In this document: positions 7,742-17,518 of the stretch, in pieces | How the letters are laid out: every line of letters begins with the position of its first letter | Numbering within the stretch: position 1 is the first letter of the stretch | DNA from: Pseudomonas psychrophila HA-4 | Lineage (GTDB): Bacteria > Pseudomonadota > Gammaproteobacteria > Pseudomonadales > Pseudomonadaceae | Reading direction: 5' to 3' | Assembly: GCF_000282975.1 (NCBI RefSeq) | Contig: NZ_ALJC01000027.1 | Span: forward strand, 1 to 53,743 | DNA length: 53,743 nt | Translations under genes and position numbers: made by a program | The notes under the pieces: model-generated | The model's input: only the letters and a program-made list of their open reading frames with translations | Databases searched by the model: none | What the model was told of the DNA's origin: nothing

Positions 7742-10090
7742 ATGACGCACCCCTCTTTTCTGCACTCAACACCGGTCACCGACATGCAAGCAGCCAAGCC
7801 TCTATTTGACTATCCGAAGTACTGGGCCGAGTGTTTCGGCCCTGCACCGTTCCTGCCGATGAGCAGGGAGGAGATGGATCAGCTTGGCTGGGATTCATGC
7901 GACATCATCATCGTGACCGGTGATGCATACGTCGATCATCCTTCGTTCGGCATGGCCATTATTGGTCGTTTGCTGGAGTCCCAGGGCTTTCGCGTGGGCA
8001 TCATCGCCCAGCCTGACTGGCAGTCCAAAGACGACTTCATGAAGCTGGGCGAACCGAACCTGTTCTTCGGCGTTGCTGCCGGCAACATGGATTCGATGAT
8101 CAACCGCTACACCGCCGACAAGAAAATCCGTTCAGATGACGCCTACACCCCCGGTGGCATGGCTGGCAAACGTCCGGACCGCGCAAGCCTGGTCTACAGC
8201 CAACGCTGTAAAGAAGCTTACAAACATGTGCCGATCGTACTCGGCGGCATTGAAGCCTCCTTGCGCCGCATCGCGCATTACGATTACTGGCAAGATCGCG
8301 TCCGCAACTCGATCCTGATCGACGCCTGCGCCGACATTTTGTTGTACGGCAACGCCGAGCGCGCGATTGTTGAAGTCGCTCAGCGTCTGTCTTACGGTCA
8401 CAAGATCGAAGATATTACCGATGTTCGCGGCACCGCGTTCATCCGTCGCGATACACCCAAAGACTGGTACGAAGTCGACTCCACGCGCATCGACCGTCCG
8501 GGCAAGATCGATAAGATCATCAACCCGTACGTGAACACCCAAGACACTCAGGCGTGTGCCATCGAGCAAGAAAAAGGCCCGGTTGAAGACCCGAACGAAG
8601 CCAAAGTTGTGCAAATTTTGGCCAGTCCGCGCATGACCCGTGACAAGACGGTTATTCGTCTGCCATCGGTTGAAAAAGTGCGTAACGACTCGGTTCTGTA
8701 TGCCCACGCCAACCGCGTGCTTCACCTTGAAACCAACCCAGGTAACGCCCGTGCGTTGGTGCAGAAGCATGGCGAAGTGGACGTGTGGTTTAACCCTCCT
8801 CCGATTCCAATGACCACCGAAGAGATGGACTACGTGTTTGGCATGCCTTACGCACGTATTCCACATCCTGCGTACGGCAAGGAAAAAATTCCGGCCTACG
8901 ACATGATCCGTTTCTCGGTGAATATCATGCGTGGCTGCTTTGGTGGCTGCACCTTCTGCTCGATCACTGAGCACGAAGGCCGGATCATTCAGAACCGTTC
9001 TGAAGAGTCGATCATTCGCGAAATCGAAGAGATCCGCGACAAAGTGCCAGGTTTTACCGGCGTCATTTCCGACCTCGGCGGCCCGACCGCGAACATGTAC
9101 CGCATCGCCTGCAAAACCCCGGAAATCGAATCCGCATGCCGCAAGCCATCGTGCGTGTTCCCTGGTATTTGCCCGAACCTGAACACTGACCACTCGTCGC
9201 TGATTCAGCTGTACCGCAGCGCCCGTGCCTTGCCGGGTGTGAAAAAAATCCTGATCGCCTCCGGCCTGCGTTATGACCTCGCGGTCGAGTCGCCGGAATA
9301 CGTAAAAGAGTTGGTGACCCACCACGTGGGTGGTTACTTGAAGATCGCCCCGGAACACACCGAGGAAGGTCCGCTCAACCAGATGATGAAGCCGGGCATT
9401 GGCAGCTATGACAAGTTCAAGCGCATGTTCGAGAAGTACACCAAGGAAGCAGGCAAAGAGCAGTACCTGATCCCGTACTTCATTGCCGCGCACCCAGGCA
9501 CCAAAGACGAAGACATGATGAACCTTGCGCTGTGGCTCAAGGGCAATGGCTTCCGTGCGGACCAGGTACAGGCGTTCTACCCGTCGCCGATGGCCACTGC
9601 CACCGCGATGTACCATTCTGGCAAAAACCCGCTGCGCAAGGTCTCGTACAAGAGCGACTCGGTGGTGATCGTTAAGAGCGAAGAGCAGCGCCGCCTGCAC
9701 AAAGCGTTCTTGCGCTACCACGACCCCAAAGGTTGGCCGATGCTGCGTGAAGCACTGACCCGTATGGGCCGCACAGACTTGATCGGTTCGGGCAAAGACC
9801 AACTGATTCCGCTGCATCAACCTGCGACCGACAGCTACCAGAGTGCGCGTCGTAAAAACTCGACACCAGCTGGCAGCCATAAGGTTGCGGGTGAGAAAAC
9901 CACCAAAATCCTGACCCAGCACACCGGCCTGCCGCCGCGTGCCAGCGATGGCGGCAACCCGTGGGACAAGCGCGAGCAGGCCAAGGCCGCTGCGTTTGCC
10001 CGTAATAAACAGGCTGCCAAAGAGCGTCAAGAAGCCGCCAAAGGCGGTAAAGGCAAAAAGCCAACCCGCAAACCGGTAGTACCGCGCTAA
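7742..10090 (+). CDS. YgiQ-family radical SAM protein (UPF0313)
   Basis: A radical S-adenosylmethionine protein of the YgiQ family; the reaction is not established. The N-terminal part (from [19 protein letters not shown]) resembles a B12-binding-like fold. The radical SAM core has the CFGGCTFC motif at Cys399, Cys403 and Cys406 (counted from 7742), which would hold a 4Fe-4S cluster. The C-terminus is Lys/Arg-rich with a disordered tail (about 730-782). From 7742 it is 782 residues; a second in-frame ATG at 7784 gives 768 and aligns better with E. coli YgiQ. Neither has a clear Shine-Dalgarno. A TATATT -10-like box at 7712-7717 lies upstream of both. Confidence 0.88.
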   Translation: MTHPSFLHSTPVTDMQAAKPLFDYPKYWAECFGPAPFLPMSREEMDQLGWDSCDIIIVTGDAYVDHPSFGMAIIGRLLESQGFRVGIIAQPDWQSKDDFMKLGEPNLFFGVAAGNMDSMINRYTADKKIRSDDAYTPGGMAGKRPDRASLVYSQRCKEAYKHVPIVLGGIEASLRRIAHYDYWQDRVRNSILIDACADILLYGNAERAIVEVAQRLSYGHKIEDITDVRGTAFIRRDTPKDWYEVDSTRIDRPGKIDKIINPYVNTQDTQACAIEQEKGPVEDPNEAKVVQILASPRMTRDKTVIRLPSVEKVRNDSVLYAHANRVLHLETNPGNARALVQKHGEVDVWFNPPPIPMTTEEMDYVFGMPYARIPHPAYGKEKIPAYDMIRFSVNIMRGCFGGCTFCSITEHEGRIIQNRSEESIIREIEEIRDKVPGFTGVISDLGGPTANMYRIACKTPEIESACRKPSCVFPGICPNLNTDHSSLIQLYRSARALPGVKKILIASGLRYDLAVESPEYVKELVTHHVGGYLKIAPEHTEEGPLNQMMKPGIGSYDKFKRMFEKYTKEAGKEQYLIPYFIAAHPGTKDEDMMNLALWLKGNGFRADQVQAFYPSPMATATAMYHSGKNPLRKVSYKSDSVVIVKSEEQRRLHKAFLRYHDPKGWPMLREALTRMGRTDLIGSGKDQLIPLHQPATDSYQSARRKNSTPAGSHKVAGEKTTKILTQHTGLPPRASDGGNPWDKREQAKAAAFARNKQAAKERQEAAKGGKGKKPTRKPVVPR

Positions 10091-10095
10091 GTCCA

Positions 10096-10130
10096 CTTTG
10101 TAGCCGCAGCCTTCGTCAGCGGCTACAAAG
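10096..10130. terminator. hairpin after ygiQ (GTAGCCG type)
   Basis: A perfect 11-bp inverted repeat, CTTTGTAGCCG (10096-10106) and CGGCTACAAAG (10120-10130), with a 13-base loop, starts 5 bases after the ygiQ stop. The sequence belongs to the same TGTAGCCG repeat family as 27124-27196. The T-run is weak (GATTT), so it may act mainly as an mRNA 3' stabiliser. Confidence 0.55.
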
Positions 10131-10143
10131 CGATTTGCTCAAC

Positions 10144-10169
10144 CAACGCCAGCCTTCGGGCTGGCGTTG
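10144..10169. terminator. UUCG-tetraloop hairpin terminator
   Basis: CAACGCCAGCC (10144-10154), loop TTCG, then GGCTGGCGTTG (10159-10169): a perfect 11-bp GC-rich stem capped by the extra-stable UUCG tetraloop. It lies between ygiQ and the convergent small gene at 10360-10554 and can serve either strand, though no long T-run follows. Confidence 0.6.
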
Positions 10170-10286
10170 TGCATTCTGGCCCACTGAGAAGCCGCCCACG
10201 CGCACGCAGGTTATTTCGTGTCTGCTTGTAGGGGATGGTTATTTAAAGCGTCTGAGGGCGTTACAAGGGGGTTAGGACTGCTGCGA

Positions 10287-10353
10287 GGATCAACAGCGTG
10301 GCTGCTGATCCTGATCACAGATCCTGTGGGCCGGGTTGTGGATAACCGGGCCG
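10287..10353. other. hairpins and a DnaA-box match downstream of the 64-aa gene
   Basis: Two structured elements sit at the 3' side of the convergent small gene. GGATCA-CAGC pairs with GCTG-TGATCC at 10287-10311. Near 10329-10351, GGCCGGGTT faces AACCGGGCC with one mismatch, and its loop carries a perfect DnaA box TGTGGATAA at 10337-10345. The remainder of 10171-10359 shows no gene. Confidence 0.4.
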
Positions 10354-10359
10354 AGGGCG

Positions 10360-10554
10360 TTACGCTTTTGGTGCTGGTTCTTCTGTGGCGCCGGTGTCGT
10401 CTTCGGCGACTTCATGTTCTTCGTCGACTTCCAGATCCTGTTCTACGGTGCCGCCTTCAGCTGCTGCTTTCTTGCGCGCGAGCTTTTCCTCTTTCTTCTG
10501 CTCTTTAGCCAAGTCTCTTTGACGCTTAGCGAAGTTATAGTTTGGTTTGGCCAT
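10360..10554 (-). CDS. small highly charged conserved protein (64 aa)
   Basis: A 64-residue protein of unknown function. The N-terminal half is Lys/Arg-rich and helical (MAKPNYNFAKRQRDLAKEQK onward, through about residue 34). The C-terminal half is strongly acidic (Glu/Asp-rich, about 38-59). It has no cysteines, membrane segment or signal peptide. I recognise this type of short protein as conserved across Pseudomonas, but no role is known to me. The start is well supported by AGAGGA 6 bases ahead of the ATG. It converges with ygiQ and diverges from azurin. Confidence 0.75.
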   Translation of the reverse strand: MAKPNYNFAKRQRDLAKEQKKEEKLARKKAAAEGGTVEQDLEVDEEHEVAEDDTGATEEPAPKA

Positions 10555-10873
10555 GGGCGATCCTCTGGGGGGTCGAAGGTGAGGTTAAGCGGCGCGTATT
10601 CTGCCCTGTATTAGTGCTTAGCCGTTAGCTGGGTTTTTGCAAGGTGGCTGTTTGTGTTGAGAAGTCGACTCTACACCGGTCAAAAAGAGCCATGTGGATT
10701 AAATCTCCGAAAGCAAAAGAATGGCCTAAGGTTATTGGCCCTGTGCTCGTTTGCCTGATAGAAGGTCATAACAAAAGCGTCATAACGTGACGTGGATCAT
10801 TGGCGCTGCGACTGTTTTCATGCATCCTGTATACAAATAATGGATTTTTTGTACCCTACCTTGGAGAAAACCC
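10555..10873. other. gene-free region upstream of azurin
   Basis: A 319-base intergenic region between two divergent genes. On the plus strand a TATACAAATAAT stretch near 10829 could hold the azurin -10. I looked for an ANR/FNR site (TTGAT-N4-ATCAA), which controls azu in P. aeruginosa, and did not find a convincing one. A 32-codon frame at 10692-10790 is discussed under rejected items. Confidence 0.4.
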
Positions 10874-11320
10874 ATGTTTGCCAAAGTTGTTGCGGTATCC
10901 CTTTTGACTCTGGCCAGTGGCCAACTGCTTGCTGCTGAGTGCAAGGTCACTGTCGATTCGACTGACCAAATGTCGTTCGACACCAAAGCTATCGAAATCG
11001 ACAAGTCCTGCAAAACATTCACCGTAGAACTGAAGCACTCTGGCAGCCTGCCCAAAAACGTGATGGGCCATAACTGGGTACTGAGCAAAGAAGCTGACAT
11101 GCAGCCGATTGCCACTGATGGCCTTAGCGCTGGCATCGACAAAAGCTACCTCAAAGATGGCGACACGCGCATCATTGCGCACACCAAGGTCATTGGCGCT
11201 GGTGAGACTGACTCTGTGACCTTTGATGTCTCCAAGCTTAAAGCGGATGAGAAATATGGCTTCTTCTGCTCGTTCCCGGGCCATATCTCGATGATGAAAG
11301 GCACTGTCACCCTTAAATAA
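10874..11320 (+). CDS. azu: azurin, periplasmic blue copper protein
   Basis: Azurin is a type I copper electron carrier of the periplasm that shuttles single electrons in respiratory and redox pathways. The precursor has 148 residues. A signal peptide ends in GQLLA at residue 20, leaving the family-standard 128-residue mature protein beginning AECKV. The copper ligands are all present: His66, Cys132, His137 and Met141 (mature 46, 112, 117, 121). The disulfide pair is Cys23 and Cys46 (mature 3 and 26). It has a good TTGGAG site before the ATG and a strong terminator after the stop, so it is monocistronic. Confidence 0.98.
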   Translation: MFAKVVAVSLLTLASGQLLAAECKVTVDSTDQMSFDTKAIEIDKSCKTFTVELKHSGSLPKNVMGHNWVLSKEADMQPIATDGLSAGIDKSYLKDGDTRIIAHTKVIGAGETDSVTFDVSKLKADEKYGFFCSFPGHISMMKGTVTLK

Positions 11321-11341
11321 AAACCTGACGTGCTGACTGAG

Positions 11342-11375
11342 CAGCCCTGACGAGCTTACGCCGTCAGGGCTGTTT
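11342..11375 (+). terminator. intrinsic terminator of azurin
   Basis: CAGCCCTGACG (11342-11352), a 9-base loop and CGTCAGGGCTG (11362-11372) form a perfect 11-bp stem followed by TTT. It lies 21 bases after the azu stop and 11 bases from the stop of the convergent DUF1338 gene, so it may serve both strands. Confidence 0.8.
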
Positions 11376-11385
11376 ACGTTCAGGG

Positions 11386-12408
11386 TCAGGCTTTTGAGTC
11401 GGTCATCTTGAAAATCCCCTGGGCGTTGCTGCTGTCGAAATTCAGATCAATTCGCCCGCTGTCCGGGTCGACCTTGCGCTGAATAAACTCCACGAAAGAA
11501 CCCGGCACCTGATGTGCGTGGCTTTGGCCCTGGGCATCCACCATCTCGCGGGTGACCGTGCAGGCGCGATAAGCGGTTTGCATGACCCGCTCCGAGGCTG
11601 AAACCTCAATGCTGTCTTTCATCGGCCGTTGCAGATCGCGCTGTTGGGCGACGCACGCTTCCAGATCCTGCACGCGGTCTGTCAGGTGATTGAAGCTGTT
11701 GCCTTCGGTGGCAATCCACGCCATTTCAGCGCTTTCATGGAGTAGGCACTGATAGTCCGCCTCGTGCACCACGCCATGCTGGCGGCCAAACGCACGATGC
11801 AACACCGGCAACAGGCGGCGGGCTTCGTCCAGGCTGCAATGGCGGGTGCGGCTCAGGCGATTGAGCAGACTCAGGTGTTCGGCTTGTAGCGGGTCGAGGC
11901 TGGAGTTGACCACGCGACTGACGGCGTGCTGAAACACCTCGCTAAAACGCCCCGGATGCAATTCCGAGACAAAGAACTGCGCGATGTCTTCTGGCAGATC
12001 CATCTGGCGATAGCCCCAACCCGTCATATTCAGCTTGGTCAGCGGATAGGTTCGTACATCGGTAAAGCCCAGCGGCTCCAGCAAACGTGAAAATGCCAGA
12101 CGTCCACGCGGTAGTTCGCCGTTGTCAGGCCAATCCACAGTGCGAATCGCGCCGTGGTCAAACACCACCTTGCGCCCTTGCCGGGCTTGTTCTTCGACAT
12201 AGCGTCGGCCGTCAGGTACGGCATTCACGAGCGTATGAAATAGACAGAGGTTCAGCGCTTGCGCGAGCCACACTCGGTGCAGCGCCTGTTCGCTCCAGTT
12301 AAAACGCTGTAACGATTGTGGCACCTCGACATGCTCGCGCAACCAATGAGCCGTTGGCTGATCGAGTGCAGACTCGACCAGAGAGAACAAACCATCAAAA
12401 GAAGACAT
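11386..12408 (-). CDS. short DUF1338 / 2-oxoadipate dioxygenase-decarboxylase family protein
   Basis: A 340-residue protein of the DUF1338 family. The characterised Pseudomonas member HglS (about 464 residues) converts 2-oxoadipate plus O2 to D-2-hydroxyglutarate and CO2 with Fe(II). The core signature is kept here. HGAIR at 85-89 supplies a metal His (85) and the substrate-binding Arg (89). NHLT at 240-243 supplies His241, VEFIQR at 306-311 supplies Glu307, and QGIF at 330-333 matches the AGIF segment. The protein is about 120 residues shorter than HglS, so its substrate may differ. It lies near nadE and pncB and 3.5 kb from amaB-amaA. The Shine-Dalgarno is weak. Family is sure; reaction is not. 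Confidence 0.8.
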   Translation of the reverse strand: MSSFDGLFSLVESALDQPTAHWLREHVEVPQSLQRFNWSEQALHRVWLAQALNLCLFHTLVNAVPDGRRYVEEQARQGRKVVFDHGAIRTVDWPDNGELPRGRLAFSRLLEPLGFTDVRTYPLTKLNMTGWGYRQMDLPEDIAQFFVSELHPGRFSEVFQHAVSRVVNSSLDPLQAEHLSLLNRLSRTRHCSLDEARRLLPVLHRAFGRQHGVVHEADYQCLLHESAEMAWIATEGNSFNHLTDRVQDLEACVAQQRDLQRPMKDSIEVSASERVMQTAYRACTVTREMVDAQGQSHAHQVPGSFVEFIQRKVDPDSGRIDLNFDSSNAQGIFKMTDSKA

Positions 12409-12531
12409 GGGGGCAGGGCTCTGACGATGAAATAGACCTCTATCAAAGCCTTTGAAGGGAGGGGCGACAAGCGAAAAAAAATGCGGGGTTCATTCCGTTT
12501 TTTCTGGCTGCAGACTTGTTTGAATCAAAAG

Positions 12532-12645
12532 CCCCTCACCCTAGCCCTCTCCCGGAGGGAGAGGGGACTGACCGCCGCGTATTCAAAAGCGCCGCCAAAC
12601 AAGCTCCTTCTCCCTCCGGGAGAGGGTTGGGGTGAGGGCAAGGGG
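12532..12645. repeat. inverted pair of CCCTCACCC-type repeats
   Basis: Two hairpins in opposite orientation. The left (12532-12567) has CCCTCTCCC facing GGGAGAGGG; the right (12604-12645) has CTCCCTCCGGGAGAGG followed by TTGGGGTGAGGG. Together they form a long inverted repeat around CGCCGCGTATTC. It lies at the 3' side of nadE and matches a dispersed repeat family common in proteobacteria. Confidence 0.75.
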
Positions 12646-12656
12646 CGTTCGCGGTT

Positions 12657-13484
12657 TCAAGGTGCGAACGGCATCTCACGCTTGTGGTGGGTCTTTTCAT
12701 ACGTGCTGCGAATGATGTTGAACGCCTCTTCACTCACCGGCTCGCCATGCAAGAACGCATCAATCTCGGCATAGGTCACGCCGTGCGACGCTTCATCAGG
12801 TTTGCCCGGCGCCAAGTCTTCCAAGTCCGCAGTCGGGACTTTCTCGACCAGCGATTCCGGTGCACCCAAATGCCGCGCAATGGCTCGAACCTGATTCTTC
12901 ACCAGTCCGCTGAGCGGTGCCAGATCGCAAGAGCCATCGCCGAATTTGGTGAAAAAGCCCATCACCGCTTCTGCCGCGTGGTCGGTACCGATCACCAGCC
13001 CGCCTGTTGCGCCCGCGATGGTGTACTGCGCCACCATGCGCATGCGTGCCTTGGTGTTGCCCAATACGAAATCTACCGTTGCAGGTGGCTTGCCTTCAAA
13101 CGCCGTGACCTCGCCAGCCAGTGCTTTGACTGCCGGGCCGATGTTTACGGTTTGGCGCTCATCTGGCTTGATGAAGTCGACCGCCGCCGTGGCATCGACT
13201 TCGTCGTGCTGCACACCGTATGGCAGGCGCACAGCGATAAAGCGGTACGCCTGATCGCCGGTTTGCTCGCGCAACTGCTCAACGGCACGCTGAGCCATCA
13301 GCCCTGCGGTCAACGAGTCGACGCCGCCGCTGATACCCAGTACCAGAGTCTTGAGCCTGGCGTTGTGCAGGCAGCACTGAATAAAGGTAATGCGCCGTGC
13401 AACCTCGGCTTCAAGGGCGTCGGTGTCTTTGAACGGCGGTTGGACCTTGAGCTCTTCAGCAATCTGACGCTGTACGGCCTGCAT
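12657..13484 (-). CDS. nadE: NH3-dependent NAD(+) synthetase
   Basis: NadE catalyses the last step of NAD synthesis: nicotinic acid adenine dinucleotide is adenylated by ATP, then amidated with ammonia. The 275-residue protein has the ATP pyrophosphatase P-loop SGGVDS at 52-57. It also has the motifs [19 protein letters not shown] and [17 protein letters not shown]. It lacks the N-terminal nitrilase domain of glutamine-dependent forms, so ammonia is the expected donor. It sits 3 bases after pncB on the same strand with AAGGAG before the ATG, forming a NAD salvage pair. Confidence 0.96.
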   Translation of the reverse strand: MQAVQRQIAEELKVQPPFKDTDALEAEVARRITFIQCCLHNARLKTLVLGISGGVDSLTAGLMAQRAVEQLREQTGDQAYRFIAVRLPYGVQHDEVDATAAVDFIKPDERQTVNIGPAVKALAGEVTAFEGKPPATVDFVLGNTKARMRMVAQYTIAGATGGLVIGTDHAAEAVMGFFTKFGDGSCDLAPLSGLVKNQVRAIARHLGAPESLVEKVPTADLEDLAPGKPDEASHGVTYAEIDAFLHGEPVSEEAFNIIRSTYEKTHHKREMPFAP

Positions 13485-13487
13485 GAT

Positions 13488-14702
13488 TCACTCCTTGGAG
13501 GATTGTTCAGGAATATGGAAAACGTGGCGCAAGTAGGCGGCGAAATTCGGGTCGGAGCAATGGGTCTTGCCCGGTTCATCCGAAATCTTGGCCACTGGCG
13601 AGCCATTACAGGCGGTCATTTTAAGCACGATGCTCATCGGCTCGACACCCGGAATGTCACAGGTCAGGTTAGTCCCGATGCCAAAGCTGACATTGATCCT
13701 GCCGCGCAACGCCCGGAAAATCTCCAGTGCACGGGGCAAGGTCAGGCTGTCGGAAAACACCAAGGTCTTGCTCATTGGATCAATGCCCAGGCGGTGGTAA
13801 TGCGCGATGCATTTTTCGGCCCACACCACCGGGTCGCCCGAATCGTGGCGCAAGCCGTCAAACAGCTTGGCAAAGTACAGATCAAAATCAGCCAGAAAGG
13901 CATCTGTGGTGATGCAATCGGTCAGGGCAATACCCAGCAGGCCACGGTACTCACGCACCCAGCAATCGAGTGCAGCGCTTTGGCTGTCGATCAGCCGCGG
14001 GCCCAATTGCTGATGCGCCATGATCCATTCGTGGGCCATGGTCCCCAGCGGCTTCATGTCCAACTCGCGGGACAGGTTGACGTTGCTGGTACCGACAAAG
14101 CGGCCAGGAAAGTCATGTTTGAGCACCGTGACCACTTCTTCCTGCACGCGGTACGAGAACCGGCGACGCGTGCCGAAATCAGCCACTTGCAACTCGGACA
14201 GTTCGTCATCGTTGGCGTTGGCCTGTAGCCAGTCGAACTTGCGATACAACTGCTCGCGGGCCTGGGACAGCACGGTGCCCGCATAGCGCGAGCGATTGCG
14301 CACTTCACTGACGATCGACAGCATCGGCACTTCAAACAGAATCACATGCAGCCACGGCCCACGCAGACGGATAAACAACTCGCCGTTTTCGATCCCCGTG
14401 TGCACGTAGCGCATGTTGAAGCGAAACAGCCCCAGAAAGCGGATGAAGTCGGGCTTCATAAAGGTGATCCGCTCCAGAAACCCGAGCTGATCCGGCGTCA
14501 TGCTCAATTCGGCCAGTCGTTCGATTTGGTGACGAATCTCGCTCAGGTACGGGCGTAAGTCCTCGCTGTTACGGCAGCGGAACTCCCATTCGACTTCAAC
14601 GTTGGGGTAGTTGTGCAGCACCGCCTGCATCATGGTCAATTTGTAGAAGTCGGTGTCGAGCAGGTTCTGCACGATGCGATCGGCAAACACACTCTCGCTC
14701 AT
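13488..14702 (-). CDS. pncB: nicotinate phosphoribosyltransferase
   Basis: PncB joins nicotinate to PRPP, driven by ATP, to give nicotinate mononucleotide, the entry of the Preiss-Handler salvage route. The start at 14702 gives 404 residues beginning [20 protein letters not shown], close to the E. coli enzyme in length and opening ([20 protein letters not shown]). A GGAG lies 9 bases before it; upstream in-frame starts add poorly conserved sequence. Family motifs include [51 protein letters not shown] and [10 protein letters not shown]. It is transcribed with nadE downstream. Confidence 0.95.
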   Translation of the reverse strand: MSESVFADRIVQNLLDTDFYKLTMMQAVLHNYPNVEVEWEFRCRNSEDLRPYLSEIRHQIERLAELSMTPDQLGFLERITFMKPDFIRFLGLFRFNMRYVHTGIENGELFIRLRGPWLHVILFEVPMLSIVSEVRNRSRYAGTVLSQAREQLYRKFDWLQANANDDELSELQVADFGTRRRFSYRVQEEVVTVLKHDFPGRFVGTSNVNLSRELDMKPLGTMAHEWIMAHQQLGPRLIDSQSAALDCWVREYRGLLGIALTDCITTDAFLADFDLYFAKLFDGLRHDSGDPVVWAEKCIAHYHRLGIDPMSKTLVFSDSLTLPRALEIFRALRGRINVSFGIGTNLTCDIPGVEPMSIVLKMTACNGSPVAKISDEPGKTHCSDPNFAAYLRHVFHIPEQSSKE

Positions 14703-14830
14703 AACGGCAATCTCCATGCTGCGCGTGCCTTGATTGCCACGGCGTTCAGCTTTTTCAATGAATGACGCTAGTGGCTCATATCCGCAGGCTCTTTTGCCAG
14801 CGGTTTTTTCTCTAATCGGTAGTAGCGAGT

Positions 14831-15727
14831 TTATGCGTCTTCCATGTGTTCCATCATCCACGTCACAAACGCTTTTACCTTGGGCACACCGGCCGAATGC
14901 TCAGGGTAGGCCAGGTAATACGCGTCGCGACTTGGCAGCCTATGCTGCCAGGCAATGACCAACTTGCCGTCAGTCAATTCTTCTTCGACTAGAAACCGTG
15001 GGAGCAGCGCAACGCCGCAGCCGACCTGGGCTGCGCGAATACACATATAAAAGGTGTCAAAGCGCGGCCCGTGATAGCTGTGGTCGGTGTGATAGCCCTG
15101 ACTCTCAAACCATTCATGCCACGCCTGCGGGCGCGAGGCGTTTTGCAGCAAGACCAGATCGGTCAGTTGCGTCGGGTCGGTGAATGGGTGGCTTGGCAAG
15201 CTTGAGGGCGCGCACACGGCCACCAACTCTTCGCCAAACAGCTTCACGCATTCGGTACCGGGTCGTGAGCCCTGGCCAAAATAAAACGCCAGATCGCTTC
15301 GCCCTTGCAGCAATTCGTCGGCTGGCTGCTCGTTGCACACATCCAGATGAATATGCGGATGGCGTAGTCGCCACCCCTTGAGGCGTGGCATCAGCCAGCG
15401 TGCGCCGAAGGTTGAAGGCGTTGACACGCGCAGCACCTCGGTTTCGCCGCCGTAAGAGCGCAGGGTGTGAGTCGACATTTCGACTTGGGTCAGGATTTTT
15501 CGGACTTCTACCAGGTACAAATCCCCGGCAGGCGTGAGCTGCAGGCGGCGACGTACGCGGCGAAACAGCAAATGCTGGAGCAGCTCTTCCAGCTGGGCGA
15601 CTTGCTTGCTGACAGCGCTCTGGGTCAGGTTCAGTTCTTCGGCCGCGCGGGTGAAGCTCAGGTGCCGGGTCACAGCCTCAAAACACTGCAAGGCGGTGAT
15701 CGATGGCAGATAGCGCTTGTTGAGCAT
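14831..15727 (-). CDS. LysR-family regulator of the pipecolate genes (AmaR-like)
   Basis: A 298-residue LysR-type regulator. The N-terminal winged helix-turn-helix (about 8-67, with [30 protein letters not shown] broken around residue 35) is of the GcvA type. The effector-binding domain spans about 92-295 and keeps the usual [12 protein letters not shown] opening. It is divergent from amaB with a 150-base shared region, the usual arrangement for a LysR gene controlling its neighbour. In P. putida the equivalent gene next to amaB regulates lysine/pipecolate breakdown, so the same inducer class (a lysine catabolite) is inferred. Confidence 0.85.
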   Translation of the reverse strand: MLNKRYLPSITALQCFEAVTRHLSFTRAAEELNLTQSAVSKQVAQLEELLQHLLFRRVRRRLQLTPAGDLYLVEVRKILTQVEMSTHTLRSYGGETEVLRVSTPSTFGARWLMPRLKGWRLRHPHIHLDVCNEQPADELLQGRSDLAFYFGQGSRPGTECVKLFGEELVAVCAPSSLPSHPFTDPTQLTDLVLLQNASRPQAWHEWFESQGYHTDHSYHGPRFDTFYMCIRAAQVGCGVALLPRFLVEEELTDGKLVIAWQHRLPSRDAYYLAYPEHSAGVPKVKAFVTWMMEHMEDA

Positions 15728-15877
15728 ACAGACCCCCAGGTTTTTGTTATTTGCCGACTTTACGCGCGCAGCATGAATTTTCGGAATGATATCTCGCTTA
15801 AAGGTCGTTTGTTACCACCGGGTGAGCCAGCTACAACTAAAGGCCTGAAAACCATTTTTAAGTTGAAGGAGTGCCCC
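15728..15877. promoter_or_regulatory. divergent control region amaR-amaB
   Basis: A 150-base A+T-rich interval between two divergent starts. It is expected to hold both promoters and the LysR operator. I could not single out one T-N11-A box with confidence. AAGGAGTG (15867-15874), 3 bases before the ATG at 15878, is a clear ribosome binding site for amaB. Confidence 0.5.
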
Positions 15878-17368
15878 ATGGTTGCTGCATTACTGGATCG
15901 TCTTGGTGTGAACCCCGCGCTGTACCAACAGGGTAAACAGCCGGTACACACACCGATTGATGGCAGCCAGATAGGTGCCGTGCAGTGGGAAGGGGCCGCC
16001 GAGGCCGAGCAGCACGTGACCCGTGCCGAACATGCGTTCGAAGCCTGGCGCAAGGTGCCAGCACCGCGCCGTGGCGAACTGGTGCGTCAATTCGGTGACT
16101 TGCTGCGTGAGTACAAAGCCGATTTGGGCGAACTGGTGTCGTGGGAAGCGGGCAAGATCACTCAGGAAGGCCTGGGCGAAGTGCAGGAAATGATCGACAT
16201 CTGCGATTTCGCCGTGGGTCTTTCGCGTCAACTTTATGGTTTGACCATTGCCTCGGAGCGTCCTGGGCACCACATGCGCGAAACCTGGCACCCGCTGGGC
16301 GTGGTCGGCGTGATCAGTGCGTTCAACTTCCCGGTTGCCGTGTGGGCGTGGAACACTACGCTGGCGCTGGTCTGCGGCAACGCAGTGATCTGGAAACCCT
16401 CCGAAAAGACCCCGCTCACCGCGCTGGCCTGTCAGGCGTTGTTTGAACGGGTGCTGCACACATTTACCGATGCGCCCAAGTACTTGGCTCAAGTGATTAT
16501 TGGCGGCCGCGAGGCGGGCGAAGCCTTGGTGGATGACCCGCGTGTGGCGCTGATCAGTGCCACTGGCAGCACCCGTATGGGCCGCGAAGTGGCGCCAAAA
16601 ATTGCCGCACGCTTTGCCCGCAGCATTCTTGAACTGGGCGGCAACAACGCGATGATCCTCGGCCCAAGCGCCGACTTGGACATGGCCGTGCGCGCCATCC
16701 TGTTCAGCGCTGTGGGTACGGCCGGCCAGCGTTGCACCAGCCTGCGTCGCTTGATCGCGCATGAGTCGGTCAAAGAAGAAATCGTCACCCGGCTCAAGGC
16801 CGCGTACTCCAAGGTACGCATTGGCCACCCGCTGGAAGGCAATCTGGTGGGTCCACTGATCGACAAACATAGCTTTGAAAACATGCAAGACGCTCTGGAA
16901 CAAGCCTTGAGCGAAGGCGGGCGGGTGTTTGGTGGCGAGCGTCAATTGGCCAGCCAATACCCGAATGCGTACTACGTGGCCCCGGCGATTGTCGAAATGC
17001 CGGAACAGAGCGACGTGGTGTGCCACGAAACCTTTGCCCCGATCCTGTATGTGGTTGGCTACACCGACTTTGCCGAAGCGCTGCGCCTCAACAACGCCGT
17101 GCCGCAAGGGTTGTCGTCGTGCATCTTCACCACCGACGTGCGCGAGGCCGAACAATTCATGTCGGCGGTCGGCAGTGACTGCGGCATCGCCAACGTCAAC
17201 ATCGGGCCGAGCGGGGCTGAAATTGGCGGGGCGTTTGGCGGCGAAAAAGAGACCGGCGGTGGACGCGAGTCGGGTTCCGATGCGTGGCGCGGCTACATGC
17301 GGCGCCAGACCAACACCGTGAACTACTCGCTGGAACTGCCGCTGGCGCAGGGTATTAGTTTTGAGTAG
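15878..17368 (+). CDS. amaB: L-piperidine-6-carboxylate / 2-aminoadipate semialdehyde dehydrogenase
   Basis: AmaB is an NAD(P)-dependent aldehyde dehydrogenase that oxidises 2-aminoadipate 6-semialdehyde (in equilibrium with piperidine-6-carboxylate) to 2-aminoadipate in lysine breakdown. From the ATG at 15878 it has 496 residues, the family length; the open frame continues upstream only into the opposite LysR gene. It has FNFPVAVWAWN near 145, the general base Glu252 in LELGGNN, and catalytic Cys286 in AGQRCTS. The C-terminal EIGGAFGGEKETGGGRESGS block is characteristic of the ALDH7/AmaB branch. It is followed by amaA after a 150-base repeat-containing gap. Confidence 0.94.
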   Translation: MVAALLDRLGVNPALYQQGKQPVHTPIDGSQIGAVQWEGAAEAEQHVTRAEHAFEAWRKVPAPRRGELVRQFGDLLREYKADLGELVSWEAGKITQEGLGEVQEMIDICDFAVGLSRQLYGLTIASERPGHHMRETWHPLGVVGVISAFNFPVAVWAWNTTLALVCGNAVIWKPSEKTPLTALACQALFERVLHTFTDAPKYLAQVIIGGREAGEALVDDPRVALISATGSTRMGREVAPKIAARFARSILELGGNNAMILGPSADLDMAVRAILFSAVGTAGQRCTSLRRLIAHESVKEEIVTRLKAAYSKVRIGHPLEGNLVGPLIDKHSFENMQDALEQALSEGGRVFGGERQLASQYPNAYYVAPAIVEMPEQSDVVCHETFAPILYVVGYTDFAEALRLNNAVPQGLSSCIFTTDVREAEQFMSAVGSDCGIANVNIGPSGAEIGGAFGGEKETGGGRESGSDAWRGYMRRQTNTVNYSLELPLAQGISFE

Positions 17369-17374
17369 CAGCGA

Positions 17375-17505
17375 TAAGTTTCAAGCTGCAAGCCGCAAGT
17401 AAAGACAGAAAAGCAGCGGCAAGTTTCAAGCTACAAGCTGCAAGTAAGGTGAGCCGCAGGCCGCTTCTAACTTGTCGCTTGCAGCTTGGCGCCTGAAGCT
17501 GCTCC
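17375..17505. repeat. CAAGCTGCAAG-type repeats between amaB and amaA
   Basis: Multiple short copies of TTTCAAGCTGCAAG and relatives, then the inverse form (CTTGTCGCTTGCAGCTTGG) near 17470-17489, so the interval can fold into a long imperfect hairpin. It is the same family as 3705-3810 and 36768-36875. Confidence 0.6.
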
Positions 17506-17518
17506 AAAGGAGCCCCCC

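Noticed and set aside
10692..10790. 32-codon frame upstream of azurin (MWIKSPKAKEW...)
   Set aside because: It has a weak AAGAG upstream and an ordinary composition, but no signal or known family. It is too short to support without conservation data.
10620..10873. ANR/FNR box before azurin
   Set aside because: No TTGAT-N4-ATCAA match was found; only weak half-sites occur.
15467..15877. N-terminal extension of amaB into the opposite LysR gene
   Set aside because: The clear AAGGAG site and the family length support the start at 15878; the extra sequence is antisense to the regulator gene.
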